32,497 bases of DNA from an uncultured Pseudomonadales bacterium (GCA_938092205.1 CALKMW010000024.1:1-32497); one strand, 5' to 3'; numbered from the stretch's first letter, positions 20,468 to 32,497 are shown. Translations and numbers: made by a program. The notes: a model not told the origin generated them from the letters alone.

Positions 20468-20471
20468 GGCA

Positions 20472-20503
20472 TAAAAAAAGGCAGCCATTGGCTGCCTTTT
20501 TTG
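20472..20503. terminator. Rho-independent terminator between convergent miaE and gltA
   Basis: aaaaaaaGGCAGCCattGGCTGCCttttttg: perfect stem flanked by A and T tracts, usable on both strands. Confidence 0.93.
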
Positions 20504-20519
20504 TATCTGCGCTAGTTAT

Positions 20520-21806
20520 CTATCTTTTACTAAGCGGCACATAGTCACGGCTATCAGCGCCAGTATATAACTGACGAGGGCGGCCGATACGGTATGGGTT
20601 GGTAATCATTTCATTCCAGTGAGATATCCAGCCTACGGTTCTGCCTGTAGCAAAAATGGCGGTAAACATTTCAATTGGAATACCCAAGGCTTTGAGGATG
20701 ATTCCCGAATAGAAATCAACATTAGGATAGAGTTTTTTGCTGACAAAATAATCGTCTTCAACCGCAATGGTCTCTAGTTTTTTAGCAAGACGGAATAGCG
20801 GGTCATTCTCTAGACCTAGCACCTCAAGCACCTCGTTACAGCTTTCACGCATAACGGTTGCTCGTGGGTCATAGTTTTTATAAACCCGGTGACCGAAGCC
20901 CATTAGTCTAAATGGATCGTTTTTGTCTTTGGCCTTGCGGATATATTCAGCAATATTATCTTCATGACCAATTTCGTTCAGCATAACCAGTACTGCTTCG
21001 TTGGCACCGCCGTGTGCTGGCCCCCATAGAGCGGCAATACCAGCTGCGATACAGGAGAACGGGTTGGCGCCTGAAGAGCCTGCCAATCTGACCGTTGAGG
21101 TTGAGGCGTTTTGCTCATGATCGGCGTGAAGAAGGAAAATACGATCAATTGCTTTGGCAATTGCTGGTTCAATTTTGTAGCTCTCGCAGGGCGTTCCAAA
21201 CATCATGTGTAAGAAATTCTCAGAATAAGAAAGAGAATTATCTGGGTACATAAAGGGCTGACCCATAAAGTGCTTGTGGCACATCGCAGCAATGGTTGGC
21301 ATTTTTGCGATTAGGCGGTGAGCAGAAATTTTACGGTGAGTTTCATCAGTAATGTCGAGTGAATCATGGTAGAAAGACGACATAGCGCCGACGATACCGC
21401 ACATCATTGCCATGGGGTGTGCATCATGACGGAAGCCGCTGATAAAGTTTTCAATCGAGCGGTTAACCATGGTGTGGTATTTGATATTGTTTTCGAAATC
21501 CGCTTTTTGTGTAGCATCTGGAAGGTTTCCTTCTAGAAGCAAATAACAGGTTTCTAAGTAATCTGATTTTTCAGCAAGTTGCTCGATGGGGTATCCGCGA
21601 TGAAGCAATACGCCTTTGGCGCCATCAATGTAAGTAATGTCGGATCTGCAGGCTGCAGTGGCAGAAAACCCCGGGTCATAAGTGAAGTAGCCGTGGCTGC
21701 CAAGAGTGCCTATATCAATTACATCTTGTCCTTTGGTACCTTCCAAAATAGGGAGGTCGACGTTTAAATCTCCATCGATAGACAGAGTTGCTTTACGATT
21801 GGTCAT
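20520..21806 (-). CDS. gltA: Citrate synthase (type II)
   Basis: [99 protein letters not shown]. Confidence 0.98.
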   Translation of the reverse strand: MTNRKATLSIDGDLNVDLPILEGTKGQDVIDIGTLGSHGYFTYDPGFSATAACRSDITYIDGAKGVLLHRGYPIEQLAEKSDYLETCYLLLEGNLPDATQKADFENNIKYHTMVNRSIENFISGFRHDAHPMAMMCGIVGAMSSFYHDSLDITDETHRKISAHRLIAKMPTIAAMCHKHFMGQPFMYPDNSLSYSENFLHMMFGTPCESYKIEPAIAKAIDRIFLLHADHEQNASTSTVRLAGSSGANPFSCIAAGIAALWGPAHGGANEAVLVMLNEIGHEDNIAEYIRKAKDKNDPFRLMGFGHRVYKNYDPRATVMRESCNEVLEVLGLENDPLFRLAKKLETIAVEDDYFVSKKLYPNVDFYSGIILKALGIPIEMFTAIFATGRTVGWISHWNEMITNPYRIGRPRQLYTGADSRDYVPLSKR

Positions 21807-21858
21807 GCATGGTCCTCGAGAAATACTAGTGATGTGACTGGCCTTAGCCGAGCCGAAT

Positions 21859-21886
21859 ACTATAAATACTCTGATAAAATTGTCAA
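21859..21886 (-). promoter_or_regulatory. Predicted sigma70 promoter for gltA
   Basis: Reverse complement gives TTGACA (21886-21881), 16 nt spacer, TATAGT (21864-21859), oriented toward gltA. Confidence 0.6.
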
Positions 21887-22030
21887 CTTGGGAAGACGAT
21901 TTAACTGTTTTTTTGTCCGATATTTTAAAAAATTGTTACAGGTAATTTTTTGTAACTAATTAATTTATCGACGCTTTTACTTTTTTCTATGCAAATTTTT
22001 GTAAATTTCGTCTGTTTCAATGGCTACAGT

Positions 22031-22059
22031 TTGAATTAGCGGCATGAACTATCTATAAT
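22031..22059 (+). promoter_or_regulatory. Predicted sigma70 promoter for sdhCDAB
   Basis: TTGAAT (22031-22036), 17 nt spacer, TATAAT (22054-22059). Predicts a leader of about 110 nt before the sdhC GTG at 22175. Confidence 0.65.
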
Positions 22060-22174
22060 GCCACGCCGTAACAAGAGAGCGATCTTAACGAAGAGGTCGA
22101 TCTAATTTTCCAGCTCTAACCAGACGCCATTCTACTTTGCCTTTTTAGAGTTCTTATTGAAGAGTTAACTCACT

Positions 22175-22558
22175 GTGAAAACTAAAAGACCTGTTAATTT
22201 GGATATTGGCTCGATTAAGTTGCCAATAACCTCCTACGTTTCTATTTTGCACCGCGCTTCTGGTGTGGTGCTATTTTTTGCTGTCGCCTTGCTGCTCTGT
22301 GCATTTGACGCCAGTTTAGAGTCTAAGCAGAGCTTTGATTCTCTAAAACAATCCTTAGGCAGCCCAATTGCTCAGTTTTTTATTTGGGCATCTCTTGCTG
22401 CATTGGCCTATCACTTTGTCGCCGGCATTCGACACCTAATCATGGATTTTGGATTTGGCGAGGATAGCTTTGAGTCTGGCCGAAATAGTGCTTGGCTAGT
22501 GGTGGCTGTTGCTGCCATTCTAATTTTAAGTATCACGGGGTGGGTGTTCTTATGGTGA
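22175..22558 (+). CDS. sdhC: Succinate dehydrogenase cytochrome b556 subunit
   Basis: RPVNLDIGSIKLPITSYVSILHRASGVVLFF and YHFVAGIRHLIMDFGF heme-ligand region. GTG start. Confidence 0.96.
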   Translation: MKTKRPVNLDIGSIKLPITSYVSILHRASGVVLFFAVALLLCAFDASLESKQSFDSLKQSLGSPIAQFFIWASLAALAYHFVAGIRHLIMDFGFGEDSFESGRNSAWLVVAVAAILILSITGWVFLW

Positions 22559-22920
22559 AATCTGTAACTAGTCTAAGTAACAGCGGTCTATCTAACTGGA
22601 TGTTGCAACGTATTTCAGCGCTTATATTGACGGCTTACCTTATTTTTATGGTGGGATACTTCGCTGTAAACCCTAGTCCAAGTTATGAGCAGTGGTCGAG
22701 CCTTCATGGGTCTATGGCAATGCGTCTATTTAGCCTTTTGGCCATATTGTCAATTGCGGTTCATGCCTGGATTGGAATTTGGTGTGTTCTTACAGACTAC
22801 ATAACGGTTCGCCTTATTGGCCCGAAAGCCACAGCGATTCGTATGTTTTTACAGTTAGCAATGATTGCAGTAATCCTTTTCTACGTGGTTTGGACCATAG
22901 ATATTCTTTGGGGAATTTAA
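22552..22920 (+). CDS. sdhD: Succinate dehydrogenase membrane anchor subunit
   Basis: MVKSVTSLSNSGLSNWMLQRISALILTAYLIFMVGYF. ATG at 22552 overlaps the sdhC stop (ATGGTGA); the 22492 start in the ORF track is upstream inside sdhC. Confidence 0.93.
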   Translation: MVKSVTSLSNSGLSNWMLQRISALILTAYLIFMVGYFAVNPSPSYEQWSSLHGSMAMRLFSLLAILSIAVHAWIGIWCVLTDYITVRLIGPKATAIRMFLQLAMIAVILFYVVWTIDILWGI

Positions 22921-22924
22921 TTAG

Positions 22925-24697
22925 ATGGCAAATATGAGAACAATGAGCTTTGATGCAGTTATCGTTGGCGGCGGTGGCTCAGGCATGCGGGCAGCCCTTC
23001 AGTTAGCCCAGTCCGGATACAAGACGGCAGTTATTACCAAAGTTTTCCCTACCAGATCACATACAGTTTCCGCTCAAGGCGGTATCACTTGTGCCATAGC
23101 TAGCGATGATCCCAATGATAAATGGCAGTGGCATATGTATGACACGATTAAGGGTTCAGATTATATCGGCGACCAAGAAGCCATTGAATATATGTGTAAG
23201 ACGGGTCCTGAGGCAGTGTTTGAATTAGAGCATATGGGTCTCCCTTTTTCGCGCAATGAAAATGGACGTATTTATCAGCGACCCTTTGGTGGTCAATCAA
23301 AAGATTTTGGTGAGGGCGGTCAGGCGGCAAGAACCTGTGCTGCAGCCGACCGAACTGGTCATGCTTTGCTGCATACTCTGTATCAAGGCAATCTCAAAAA
23401 CGAAACCGTATTTTTAAATGAATGGTTCGCCGTTGATTTAGTTAAAAATGCCGACAACGCAGTTGTTGGTGTTATCGCCATCAATATTGAGACCGGTGAG
23501 ACCGTTTATGTGAAATCAAAAGCAACGGTATTTGCAACCGGCGGAGCAGGGCGTATCTATGCCTCGACGACCAATGCGCATATATGTACCGGTGACGGTA
23601 TTGGCATGGCAATGCGAGCCGGTTTCCCAGTGCAAGATATGGAAATGTGGCAGTTCCATCCCACTGGTATCCATGGTGCCGGTACGCTGGTAACAGAAGG
23701 TTGTCGTGGCGAGGGTGGTTATTTGATCAATAAAGATGGTGAGCGCTTTATGGAGCGCTATGCACCTAACGCTAAGGATCTTGCGGGTAGGGATGTTGTT
23801 GCCCGATCTATGGTGCAAGAAATCCTTGCCGGGCGTGGCTGTGGTGAAAATGGCGACCATGTATTCTTAAAGCTTGATCATCTTGGTGAAGAAACTCTAA
23901 ATGCTAAATTGCCAGGGATCCTAGAATTGTCTCGAACCTTTGCTCACGCCGATCCAGTTGTTGAGCCCATTCCAGTAGTGCCAACCTGTCACTATATGAT
24001 GGGTGGTATTCCTACCAATGTCGACGGTCAAGCGCTTACTCTGGATGATCAGGGTAATGAGCAGGTTGTCGAAGGTTTCTATGCCTGTGGTGAAGCTGCC
24101 TGTGTATCTGTTCATGGGGCTAACCGCTTAGGTGGGAATTCACTGCTTGATCTAGTTGTATTTGGTCGTGCTTCAGGTTTGTTTATCGAGAAGCAATTGC
24201 GTGAAGGTGTCGAGTTAAAAGACGCGACAGAAGACGATATCGAACGAGCTATGCAGGTGCTCAATCGCATTAATAGTTCTCAGCAGGGTGAAAAAGCCTC
24301 TGTATTAAGAGCTGAATTACAGACAATTATGCAGAATCACTTTGGCGTATTCCGTCGTGGCGACTTTATGAAAGAGGGTATAGAAAAATTGAAAGCCCTT
24401 CGTCCACGTATTGAGAATGTGCAGTTAAGTGATACTAGCAACGCGTTTAATACCGCAAGAATTGAGGCCCTAGAACTGCAAAATCTACTTGAGGTTGCTG
24501 AGGCGACGGCTGTTGCTGCCGAGTGGCGAACAGAGAGTCGCGGCGCTCATGCTCGTGAAGACTTCCAAGAGCGTGATGATAAGAATTGGTTGTGTCACTC
24601 AATATATTTGCCAGAAAGTCAGACTGTGGCAAAACGAGATGTGAATTTTACCCCTAAAACCCGAGAGGCTTTTGAGCCTAAAGTTCGGACTTACTAG
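22925..24697 (+). CDS. sdhA: Succinate dehydrogenase flavoprotein subunit
   Basis: [86 protein letters not shown]. Confidence 0.98.
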   Translation: MANMRTMSFDAVIVGGGGSGMRAALQLAQSGYKTAVITKVFPTRSHTVSAQGGITCAIASDDPNDKWQWHMYDTIKGSDYIGDQEAIEYMCKTGPEAVFELEHMGLPFSRNENGRIYQRPFGGQSKDFGEGGQAARTCAAADRTGHALLHTLYQGNLKNETVFLNEWFAVDLVKNADNAVVGVIAINIETGETVYVKSKATVFATGGAGRIYASTTNAHICTGDGIGMAMRAGFPVQDMEMWQFHPTGIHGAGTLVTEGCRGEGGYLINKDGERFMERYAPNAKDLAGRDVVARSMVQEILAGRGCGENGDHVFLKLDHLGEETLNAKLPGILELSRTFAHADPVVEPIPVVPTCHYMMGGIPTNVDGQALTLDDQGNEQVVEGFYACGEAACVSVHGANRLGGNSLLDLVVFGRASGLFIEKQLREGVELKDATEDDIERAMQVLNRINSSQQGEKASVLRAELQTIMQNHFGVFRRGDFMKEGIEKLKALRPRIENVQLSDTSNAFNTARIEALELQNLLEVAEATAVAAEWRTESRGAHAREDFQERDDKNWLCHSIYLPESQTVAKRDVNFTPKTREAFEPKVRTY

Positions 24698-24708
24698 GAG
24701 AGTCAGGC

Positions 24709-25419
24709 GTGTCGATGTTAGAAGTAAGTATTTATCGTTATAACCCAGAGGTTGATTCTGAACCCTATATGCAGGCGTTTTCTTACGATACTCAGGGTAA
24801 AGACGTTATGGTGTTAGATGTTCTTGAGAAGCTCAAAACTGAGGACCCAACACTGGTCTTTCGTAGATCCTGTCGAGAGGGTGTATGTGGCTCAGACGGT
24901 GTAAATATATCGGGTAAGAACGGTCTTGCCTGTATTACTCCGCTGTCTGAGGTGGTAAAAAATAATAAGCTGGTTATTCGACCATTGCCGGGATTGCCGG
25001 TAATACGTGACTTGGTTATTGATATGACCCAGTTTTATGCGCAATACGAAAAAATACAGCCTTATTTGATTAATAATACCCCAGCACCTGCTATTGAGCG
25101 ATTGCAGTCACCAGAGGATAGAGCCAAGCTTGATGGTCTCTATGAATGTATTCTGTGTGCCTGTTGTTCTACAGCCTGTCCTTCTTTTTGGTGGAACCCA
25201 GACAAATTTATCGGCCCATCTGGGCTGTTGCAGGCCTATAGATTCCTCGCTGATAGCCGAGATACGGGTACCGAGGATCGTTTAGCTAATCTTGACGACC
25301 CATTTAGCGTTTTCCGCTGCCATGGGATTATGAATTGTGTTCAGGTCTGCCCCAAGGGTCTAAACCCAACCAAGGCAATTGGCCATATTCGCAGTATGCT
25401 GCTAGCCAGTGCGGCATAA
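24709..25419 (+). CDS. sdhB: Succinate dehydrogenase iron-sulfur subunit
   Basis: RRSCREGVCGSDGVNISGKNGLAC; CILCACCSTACPSFWWN; CHGIMNCVQVCPKGLNPTKAIG. GTG start at 24709, ATG at 24715 possible. Confidence 0.98.
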   Translation: MSMLEVSIYRYNPEVDSEPYMQAFSYDTQGKDVMVLDVLEKLKTEDPTLVFRRSCREGVCGSDGVNISGKNGLACITPLSEVVKNNKLVIRPLPGLPVIRDLVIDMTQFYAQYEKIQPYLINNTPAPAIERLQSPEDRAKLDGLYECILCACCSTACPSFWWNPDKFIGPSGLLQAYRFLADSRDTGTEDRLANLDDPFSVFRCHGIMNCVQVCPKGLNPTKAIGHIRSMLLASAA

Positions 25420-25435
25420 GCTAAATACTCATGTT

Positions 25436-25465
25436 AAAAAAGGGGCCATAGGCCCCTTTTTTTTG
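25436..25465 (+). terminator. Rho-independent terminator after sdhB
   Basis: aaaaaaGGGGCCataGGCCCCtttttttt: perfect stem with long T tract, 16 nt after the sdhB stop. Confidence 0.92.
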
Positions 25466-25545
25466 TTTTTTAGGTCGTTTTTTTTAAAGGATCTCTTTTC
25501 GAAATAAAGCTGTCTTTTGCTAAAAATGTAGCGAAATACTCAAAA

Positions 25546-25605
25546 GCACCAAGTTGGAACTTTTTTATTTAAAAATCACCAAATTGACTCTTTTTAATAT
25601 AAAAA
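25546..25605. repeat. Two-copy 30-bp imperfect tandem repeat in the sucA upstream region
   Basis: gCACCAAgTTGgaaCTTTTTtATtTAAAAA (25546-25575) followed immediately by tCACCAAaTTGactCTTTTTaATaTAAAAA (25576-25605); 23/30 positions identical by eye. Confidence 0.75.
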
Positions 25606-25713
25606 AACCTCTAATTATTAGCTAGTTAATACTGGTTGTTTGCTCAAGAAAGGTCTAAAATGACCGCCTTAAATTTACTGGATGCCGATGTAACCCTAAG
25701 AGGAATTTTCGCG

Positions 25714-28548
25714 ATGGCAGATGGCTTAATGGAGCGCTTTTTAAACTCCTCCCACTTTTCTGGTGGAAATGCCGCATACATAGAAGAACTCTACGAGACC
25801 TATTTGCACGAGCCAAACAATGTGCCAGAGGAGTGGAGTCGCTTTTTTGACTCTCTTCCGCGCACTAATGGGTCGGTAAAACCAGATGTTTCTCATGATA
25901 CTGTAGTTAAGCACTTTGAGTTGCTTGGTAGAAGGCAAGCTCGCCCCACTCCTGCGCCAGGCTCTGGTGGTGTTCACATTGAGCATGAGCGAAAGCAAGT
26001 TAAAGTTGTTCAGTTAATAAGTTCTTATCGTTTCCGTGGGCACCAAAAAGCCAATCTCGATCCTCTCGGTATCATGAAGCGTGAACACGTTCCCGATTTG
26101 GATTTGCACTTTCACGGTCTTACACCGGCCGATCTAGACACAACCTTTCAGTCTGGCCCTCTTTACATGGGTAAAGTGGAAGCTACTTTGCGCGAAATAG
26201 TTGAAACGCTTGAAGAAACCTACTGTCAGAATTTGGGTGCTGAGTTTATGCACATTACCTCATTCGCAGAAAAGCAGTGGTTGGCACAGCGTTTTGAAAG
26301 TCATAGATCCAAACCTAGCTATGATGATACCGCGCGTATTGATGTTCTCAGTCGATTAACAGCTGCAGAGGGTTTAGAGAAGCATTTGGATTCGAAATAT
26401 CCAGGGACTAAGCGCTTTGGTCTTGAAGGTGGTGAAAGTTTAATTCCACTATTGGATTGTTTGGTTCACCGCTCTGGCGAATATGGCTGTAAAGAGATTG
26501 TTATGGCTATGGCCCACCGCGGCAGACTAAATGTATTAGTTAACGTGCTAGGCAAAAACCCAACCGAACTTTTTGAAGAGTTCGAGGGCAAACGTATGGT
26601 AGATACATCGGGTGATGTAAAATATCATCAGGGTTTCTCTTCCAATGTTATGACCCCTGGGGGTGAGCTGCACTTGGCTCTGGGCTTCAACCCGTCCCAT
26701 CTAGAGATTTCATGTCCAGTGGTTATAGGTTCTGGTCGCGCGCGACAAGACCGTCGTAATGACCCTGAGGGTCAACAGGTAGTCCCGATATTGATTCATG
26801 GTGACGCTGCGTTTGCCGGTCAGGGTGTGGTAATGGAAACCTTCCAGCTATCCCAGACCCGCGCTTATAAGACGGGCGGTTCGATTCATATTGTGATCAA
26901 TAACCAAATTGGTTTTACCACCAGCCGTCAAGAAGATGCACGTTCAACCGAATACTGCACTGATATTGCTAAGATGGTGCAAGCACCTATCTTACATGTG
27001 AATGCGGATAATCCCGATGAAGTGATGTTTGCCGCCATGCTCGCTATGGATTATCGCTATGAGTTTGGTAAAGACGTGGTTATCGATCTGGTTTGTTACC
27101 GTCGTCGCGGACACAACGAAACTGACGAGCCATCAGCAACTCAGCCGTTAATGTACGATGTGATTCGCAAGCATCCAACGGTTCGAACGCTTTATGCTGA
27201 AAAGCTGGTAAAAGAAAATGTAGTAAGTCAGGCGCAAGCAGACCAGATGACTAATGATTATCGTGCTAGCTTGGATCGAGGTGAATATGTGGTTCATAAC
27301 CTAGTTAGTGAGCCGGATACTAGTTTGTTTGTAAACTGGTCACCTTATTTAGATCACGGTTGGCGAACGCCGGCAAATACTGGCGTCAAGCTTAAAAAGC
27401 TTCAAGAGGTTGCCAATAAAATTTCAACCATACCTGATGGTATAAAGGTTCAGCGTCAAGTAGCTAAAATTTATGATGATCGTCATAAAATGGCCGGTGG
27501 TGCACTACCTCTTAACTGGGGTATGGCGGAACTCTTAGCCTATGGCACATTGCTTGATGAGGGTTACCCAATTCGATTGACTGGGCAAGATGTGGGTCGC
27601 GGTACTTTCTCTCATCGTCATGCAGTAATCAATAATCAAAAAGATGGTGAAACTCATCTCCCACTGAAGTCTCTTTCGGATGATCAGCCGCGTTTTGATA
27701 TCTACGATTCAATTTTATCCGAAGAAGCGGTGTTGGCCTTTGAATATGGCTATGCGACTACGGCTCCTAAAGGCTTGATTATCTGGGAAGCTCAGTTTGG
27801 CGACTTTGCCAACGGCGCGCAGGTGGTGATTGATCAGTTTATTGCTAGTGGTGAGCATAAGTGGGGTCGCCTATCTGGCTTAACCATGATGTTACCTCAT
27901 GGCTTTGAAGGACAGGGTCCAGAGCACTCTTCAGCTCGCTTAGAAAGATTTTTGCAGCTCTGTGCTCAGCACAATATGCAAATTTCAATCCCAACAACGC
28001 CGGCTCAGGTTTTCCATCTATTGCGTCGTCAGGCGATTAGACCTATGCGTCGACCGCTGATTATCTTAAGTCCAAAATGGATTCTGCGTCATAAGCTAGC
28101 TACATCCTCTCTTGAGGAGTTGGCTAATGGGGAGTTCCAGAATGCCATTGGTGATAATGTTAAGCCCAAAGGTGTAAAGCGCGTTATTCTTTGCTCTGGT
28201 AAGGTTTATTATCATCTGTTGGAGGAGCGTATTGCTCGAGGAATTGATAATATAGCCCTAGTGCGTATTGAACAGCTATACCCGTTCCCAGATGATGAGT
28301 TAGAAGAAATTCTCGGTGCTTACACCAATATGGAATCTGTGGTTTGGTGTCAGGAAGAGCCAATTAATCAGGGTGCTTGGTATAGTAGTCAGCATCATAT
28401 GAAACGCGTAATTCATGCTCTTAAGCCAGAGATTACTCTGAGCTATGTAGGGCGTAAGAGCTTAGCAGCACCGGCAAGCGGCTATATGTCGGTGCACTTA
28501 GAAGAGCAGCATGCATTTATTGATGAAGCTCTAACTTTAGATAAATAA
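25714..28548 (+). CDS. sucA: 2-oxoglutarate dehydrogenase E1 component
   Basis: FLNSSHFSGGNAAYIEELYETYLHEPNNVPEEW; MAMAHRGRLNVLVNVLGKNP; HGDAAFAGQGVVMET. The ORF is open from 25636 but ATG 25714 with AAGAGGA at about 25698 fits the family N-terminus. Confidence 0.96.
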   Translation: MADGLMERFLNSSHFSGGNAAYIEELYETYLHEPNNVPEEWSRFFDSLPRTNGSVKPDVSHDTVVKHFELLGRRQARPTPAPGSGGVHIEHERKQVKVVQLISSYRFRGHQKANLDPLGIMKREHVPDLDLHFHGLTPADLDTTFQSGPLYMGKVEATLREIVETLEETYCQNLGAEFMHITSFAEKQWLAQRFESHRSKPSYDDTARIDVLSRLTAAEGLEKHLDSKYPGTKRFGLEGGESLIPLLDCLVHRSGEYGCKEIVMAMAHRGRLNVLVNVLGKNPTELFEEFEGKRMVDTSGDVKYHQGFSSNVMTPGGELHLALGFNPSHLEISCPVVIGSGRARQDRRNDPEGQQVVPILIHGDAAFAGQGVVMETFQLSQTRAYKTGGSIHIVINNQIGFTTSRQEDARSTEYCTDIAKMVQAPILHVNADNPDEVMFAAMLAMDYRYEFGKDVVIDLVCYRRRGHNETDEPSATQPLMYDVIRKHPTVRTLYAEKLVKENVVSQAQADQMTNDYRASLDRGEYVVHNLVSEPDTSLFVNWSPYLDHGWRTPANTGVKLKKLQEVANKISTIPDGIKVQRQVAKIYDDRHKMAGGALPLNWGMAELLAYGTLLDEGYPIRLTGQDVGRGTFSHRHAVINNQKDGETHLPLKSLSDDQPRFDIYDSILSEEAVLAFEYGYATTAPKGLIIWEAQFGDFANGAQVVIDQFIASGEHKWGRLSGLTMMLPHGFEGQGPEHSSARLERFLQLCAQHNMQISIPTTPAQVFHLLRRQAIRPMRRPLIILSPKWILRHKLATSSLEELANGEFQNAIGDNVKPKGVKRVILCSGKVYYHLLEERIARGIDNIALVRIEQLYPFPDDELEEILGAYTNMESVVWCQEEPINQGAWYSSQHHMKRVIHALKPEITLSYVGRKSLAAPASGYMSVHLEEQHAFIDEALTLDK

Positions 28549-28566
28549 AATATTAGGAATAGATCA

Positions 28567-29766
28567 ATGGCCATTGAAATTAAGGCACCAACTTACCCAG
28601 AATCAGTCCAAGAAGGCACGATTGCTACATGGCATAAGAATGCTGGTGACACCGTTGCTCGCGATGAGCTTGTGGTTGATATTGAGACCGATAAAGTGGT
28701 TCTTGAAGTAGTTGCCTCCGCTAGCGGTACTCTGACAGAGGTGCTTAAAAACGAAGGCGATATAGTACTTAGCAATGAAGTTATCGCTCGTATCGAAGAG
28801 GGTGCAGTCGATGCCCCTTCAGCGCCGGCGCCAGTTGCAGAAGAGCCAAAAGTACAGGATTCATCTGACTCAGAAGCTCTGGTTAATCCAGCGGCTAAAA
28901 AACTTGCACAAGAGCGCGGTATTGATCTGGCCCAAGTGACAGGTTCAGGTAAGGGTGGTCGAATCACTAAAGAAGATGTGGTGAATTTTTCACCCTCAAC
29001 TGCGCCATCGGCACCATCAGTTGCGTCATCTACTCAGGCAGAAGAAGTGCTAGAGGCAGGAGAGAGAGTAGAGCGTCGAGTACCTATGACTCGTATGCGA
29101 AGCAGAATTGCTGAACGCCTACTTGAGGTGACTCAAACCACGGCCTCATTAACCACATTTAATGAAGTGGATATGTCTGCGGTAATGGGCCTGCGTAAAA
29201 GTTACCAAGATGAGTTTGTAAAAACTCACAATGGCACCCGCCTCGGATTTATGGGCTTTTTTGTAAAGGCTGCGGTTGAAGCATTAAAGCGTTTCCCACT
29301 GGTTAATGCCTCTATTGATGGCAATGACATTGTTTATCATGGTTATCAGGATATTGGTGTCGCTGTATCTACTGAGCGTGGTCTTGTGGTACCGGTATTG
29401 CGCAATGCTGAAAACATGAGCATTGCAACTATTGAAAATTCAATTGGCGATTATGCAGGTAAGGCACGCGACGGCAAACTAACCATCGATGAAATGACCG
29501 GTGGTACATTCACTATTACTAATGGTGGTGTCTATGGTTCGTTGTTGTCTACCCCAATTATTAATCCACCTCAGACGGCAATTTTGGGTATGCACAGTAT
29601 TCAGCAGCGTCCGGTTGTAGTGGATGGTGAAATTGTTATTCGTCCAATTATGAATTTGGCTCTGTCTTACGATCATCGGTTAATCGATGGTAAAGACGCC
29701 GTGCGATTCTTGGTGGCGATTAAGCAATTAATCGAAGATCCTGCAAAAATCTTGTTAGAAATTTAA
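28567..29766 (+). CDS. sucB: Dihydrolipoyllysine succinyltransferase E2
   Basis: Lipoyl domain [14 protein letters not shown]3-binding [32 protein letters not shown]; catalytic [18 protein letters not shown]. Confidence 0.97.
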   Translation: MAIEIKAPTYPESVQEGTIATWHKNAGDTVARDELVVDIETDKVVLEVVASASGTLTEVLKNEGDIVLSNEVIARIEEGAVDAPSAPAPVAEEPKVQDSSDSEALVNPAAKKLAQERGIDLAQVTGSGKGGRITKEDVVNFSPSTAPSAPSVASSTQAEEVLEAGERVERRVPMTRMRSRIAERLLEVTQTTASLTTFNEVDMSAVMGLRKSYQDEFVKTHNGTRLGFMGFFVKAAVEALKRFPLVNASIDGNDIVYHGYQDIGVAVSTERGLVVPVLRNAENMSIATIENSIGDYAGKARDGKLTIDEMTGGTFTITNGGVYGSLLSTPIINPPQTAILGMHSIQQRPVVVDGEIVIRPIMNLALSYDHRLIDGKDAVRFLVAIKQLIEDPAKILLEI

Positions 29767-29794
29767 TTTTACGTTATCTCAAATAGGTCATTAG

Positions 29795-31234
<1,440 letters not shown>

Positions 31235-31246
31235 ATACTATCCTTT

Positions 31247-31271
31247 GCGCCCTGAATAACCCTCAGGGCGC
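31247..31271 (+). other. Intercistronic hairpin between lpdA and sucC, no T tract
   Basis: GCGCCCTGA-ataaccc-TCAGGGCGC: perfect 9-bp stem, 7-nt loop, followed by 'caatacatt' rather than a U tract. Confidence 0.75.
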
Positions 31272-31302
31272 CAATACATTAAAGAAGTTACAGGACTAAA
31301 CT

Positions 31303-32469
31303 ATGAACCTGCATGAATATCAGGGTAAACAACTTTTTGCTGAATACGGACTACCTGTTTCCAAAGGTATAGCCGCTGCTACAGCAGAAGAAGCAGTAGC
31401 TGCTGCCGATAAAATTGGTGGTGATAAATGGGTGGTAAAAGCACAGGTACATGCCGGCGGTCGCGGTAAAGCGGGCGGTGTAAAACTAGTGAGCTCAAAG
31501 TCAGAAATTGAGGATTTTGCTAATCATTGGTTAGGTAAAAACCTTGTCACCTATCAAACTGATGCCAATGGTCAGCCAGTGAGTAAAATTCTGGTAGAGA
31601 CCTGTACTGATATTGATCAGGAGTTATATCTGGGCGCTGTGGTTGATCGTTCAACACGCCGTATCGTATTTATGGCATCCACAGAAGGTGGCGTAGAGAT
31701 TGAAAAAGTCGCTGAAGAAACACCAGAGAAAATTCTCAAGGCTATTGTTGATCCAATGACCGGTGCACAGCCACATCAGGGACGTGAGTTAGCATTTAAA
31801 CTGGGTCTAGAAGGCGTGCAGATTAAACAATTTGTACAAATCTTTTTAGGTCTTGCCAAGCTATTTGTAGAGCGTGATTTAGCACTATTAGAGATTAACC
31901 CATTGGTAATTACTGATGAGGGTAACCTTCATTGTCTAGATGCAAAAATTGTTATCGATAGCAATGCTATGTATCGACAGCCTGCGCTTAAAGAAATGCA
32001 TGACCCATCACAAGAAGATGCAAGAGAAGCCCACGCGGCATCTTGGGATCTTAACTATGTTGCTCTTGATGGCAACATTGGCTGTATGGTCAATGGTGCA
32101 GGTCTAGCCATGGGAACTATGGATATAGTTCAATTACACGGTGGCTCACCGGCCAACTTCCTCGATGTAGGTGGCGGTGCAACAAAAGAACGCGTGGTTG
32201 AGGCGTTCAAGATTATTCTTTCCGATGATAACGTTAAAGCAGTACTGATAAATATTTTTGGCGGTATCGTCCGCTGTGACCTTATCGCAGACGGTGTAAT
32301 CGGCGCCGTTGAAGAGGTCGGTGTAACCGTACCAGTGATTGTTCGACTTGAAGGTAACAACGCTGAACTTGGTGCTAAAAAACTGGCTGAATCTGGTCTA
32401 TCAATTATCGCTGCCACCAGTTTGACGGATGCGGCAAAACAAGCAGTAGCTGCAGTGGAGGCTAAATAA
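31303..32469 (+). CDS. sucC: Succinyl-CoA synthetase beta subunit
   Basis: [79 protein letters not shown]. Confidence 0.98.
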   Translation: MNLHEYQGKQLFAEYGLPVSKGIAAATAEEAVAAADKIGGDKWVVKAQVHAGGRGKAGGVKLVSSKSEIEDFANHWLGKNLVTYQTDANGQPVSKILVETCTDIDQELYLGAVVDRSTRRIVFMASTEGGVEIEKVAEETPEKILKAIVDPMTGAQPHQGRELAFKLGLEGVQIKQFVQIFLGLAKLFVERDLALLEINPLVITDEGNLHCLDAKIVIDSNAMYRQPALKEMHDPSQEDAREAHAASWDLNYVALDGNIGCMVNGAGLAMGTMDIVQLHGGSPANFLDVGGGATKERVVEAFKIILSDDNVKAVLINIFGGIVRCDLIADGVIGAVEEVGVTVPVIVRLEGNNAELGAKKLAESGLSIIAATSLTDAAKQAVAAVEAK

Positions 32470-32497
32470 TGTCTATCTTAATCAATAGCGACACTAA
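32469..32497 (+). CDS. sucD: Succinyl-CoA synthetase alpha subunit (N-terminus only, truncated by the window)
   Basis: TAATG overlap with the sucC stop; encodes MSILINSDT before the window ends. Confidence 0.85.

Noticed and set aside
23516-23860. Antisense 114-aa ORF in sdhA, and similar antisense ORFs in metH, acnB, sucA, sucB, lpdA and sucC
   Set aside because: They overlap unambiguous housekeeping genes completely and have no recognisable family.
25584-25612. Possible sigma70 promoter for sucA using TTGACT in the second tandem repeat unit
   Set aside because: No acceptable -10 hexamer at 16-18 nt spacing; TATAAA follows at only 8 nt and TAATTA at 22 nt.

Overview
This 32.5 kb window appears to come from a marine-type gammaproteobacterium (inferred from gene content). 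It has two parts. (1) About 1-8.4 kb is the 3' portion of a giant secreted protein gene, truncated at the window's left edge. The visible 2,778+ aa consist of cadherin-like repeats, a dockerin-like module, and a C-terminal type I secretion-like region. Several cadherin-like repeats are split at the same internal position (between 'x-Y-S-L' and 'S-I-D-x-x-[ST]-G') by inserted modules of two families. One family (A) looks cohesin-like. This nested-insertion architecture is the most unusual feature I can see. (2) About 8.4-32.5 kb is conserved housekeeping DNA: an alpha/beta hydrolase and trhO, an acyl-CoA dehydrogenase, a DUF2970 protein and metH, nfuA, acnB, miaE, gltA, sdhCDAB, sucAB, lpdA, sucC and the first codons of sucD. 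Supported non-coding features are three rho-independent terminators, facing sigma70-like promoters between gltA and sdhC, a terminator-like hairpin without a T-tract before sucC, and a 30-bp imperfect tandem repeat upstream of sucA. I saw no CRISPR array, tRNA, rRNA or transposase. All family calls come from motif recognition by eye, with no database search.
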